Below, one piece after another: positions 38,788 through 39,243 of a DNA stretch of 39,243 bases. A program made the position numbers and the translations under genes. Below the pieces are notes generated by a model. It was not told the origin of the DNA, searched no databases, and saw nothing but the letters and a program-made list of their open reading frames with translations. Every line of letters starts with the position of its first letter. Positions within the stretch are counted from its first letter, which is position 1. This DNA is from Chrysochromulina tobinii (taxonomy: Eukaryota > Haptophyta > Prymnesiales > Chrysochromulinaceae), in the NCBI GenBank assembly GCA_001275005.1, contig JWZX01003383.1, positions 1 through 39,243 on the forward strand. The letters are read 5' to 3'.

Positions 38788-39243
38788 TGTGGTCCGGTGT
38801 CTTGGGTGTCGAACTATAAAGATATAAACATTGGCTGTGAATTACAGCAAACAGAAAGTCAAGTTCGGGCAAGCCCGGCCCGACGGCTGACCGAGTATGG
38901 CTGTGGCAAGGGGTCCAGGGTTCCCAGAGCTGTTGAAACTGCATCCTTTTGTACACCGGACGTCTGGTGGTCTGGTGGGTCTTGTTTTCGATTAAAAGCC
39001 ATTCGTCGATCGTGGCTTACCCGGTAGTGTGTACGCCAGTCCTTGATGTCGATGAAACCTTTGGTAACGAGATTTACAGTGCTGTGTCTTGACGACTTTC
39101 TGTGTGAACTATGTACGCCGGTCCGGTGTCTTGGGTAAGCAAGCTAATTAGTCGAACACACACAAGTACCTAAACCAGCGCAACCGAGTACCCCTGTAGC
39201 CAACGGGGTAGGAAAGGGTGGGCGGAGAAGGAGAGAGATATGC
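38788..39243. other. Window end, upstream of the sulfotransferase gene
   Basis: No gene is recognised. A 17-bp word GGTCCGGTGTCTTGGGT occurs at 38791-38807 and again at 39120-39136. Both copies sit near TGTACGCC- or ACTGT-type words, so a diverged longer repeat is possible. Composition is less GC-rich than the genes. Confidence 0.55.
38791..39136 (+). repeat. Pair of 17-bp direct repeats about 329 bases apart
   Basis: GGTCCGGTGTCTTGGGT is found at 38791-38807 and 39120-39136 in the same orientation. The sequence between them is unique as far as I can see. Confidence 0.8.

Noticed and set aside
38812-38828. AT-rich TATAAAGATATAAACA as a TATA box for the sulfotransferase.
   Set aside because: It is on the plus strand just before a minus-strand gene, and comparable AT words occur by chance in this spacer.

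Overview
The window is nuclear DNA of a photosynthetic protist with a complex plastid, most likely a haptophyte alga (inferred, not proven). It is GC-rich and gene-dense, with few, short spliceosomal introns. Four well-supported introns share the donor GTGCG(C/T), and one intron appears to be GC-AG. Zeaxanthin epoxidase and an organellar-type tryptophanyl-tRNA synthetase carry N-terminal extensions that look like signal plus transit peptides. A GT61 glycosyltransferase and a carbohydrate sulfotransferase fit a polysaccharide-making marine alga. I see no rRNA, tRNA, CRISPR array, transposase or intact transposon.

Left part (1-6048, plus strand): the 3' end of a cohesin SMC1 gene, which stops just after the ABC signature motif beside a short tandem repeat; a composite gene with a PBZ-like zinc finger, a SAP motif and a phage-type DNA methyltransferase; a gene-poor stretch with possible exon remnants; and the peroxisome biogenesis gene PEX22. 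Next on the minus strand come a coiled-coil protein kinase (9240-6049), a GT61 glycosyltransferase (11344-9599) and a very large Nup188-like nucleoporin (21104-11685) that also carries a Mind-bomb-type SH3 domain and an EF-hand pair.

Middle part: the nucleoporin is divergent from zeaxanthin epoxidase (21277-22959), which is followed 88 bases later by the Trp-tRNA synthetase (23048-24358). A long coiled-coil protein (27696-24823) converges on the latter. UBE2H-type E2 (28700-28097, minus) and a SMYD/ATXR2-type SET-MYND methyltransferase (28802-30346, plus) are divergent across about 100 bases.

Right part: a membrane-anchored class I methyltransferase (32174-30855, minus), a protein with RPxTA/RPxSA-like motifs (33274-32270, minus), an intergenic region with a perfect 39-bp inverted repeat, an ankyrin-repeat protein (33667-34614, plus), the 60S export adaptor NMD3 (37101-35142, minus) and a sulfotransferase (38787-37408, minus).

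The genes do not form one pathway; most are ordinary housekeeping genes. The parts most worth attention are the PBZ/SAP/DNA-methyltransferase composite, the domain additions in the nucleoporin, an intron that looks born from a tandem duplication, a cluster of three compensating +1 shifts in the tRNA synthetase, and the SMC1 break.
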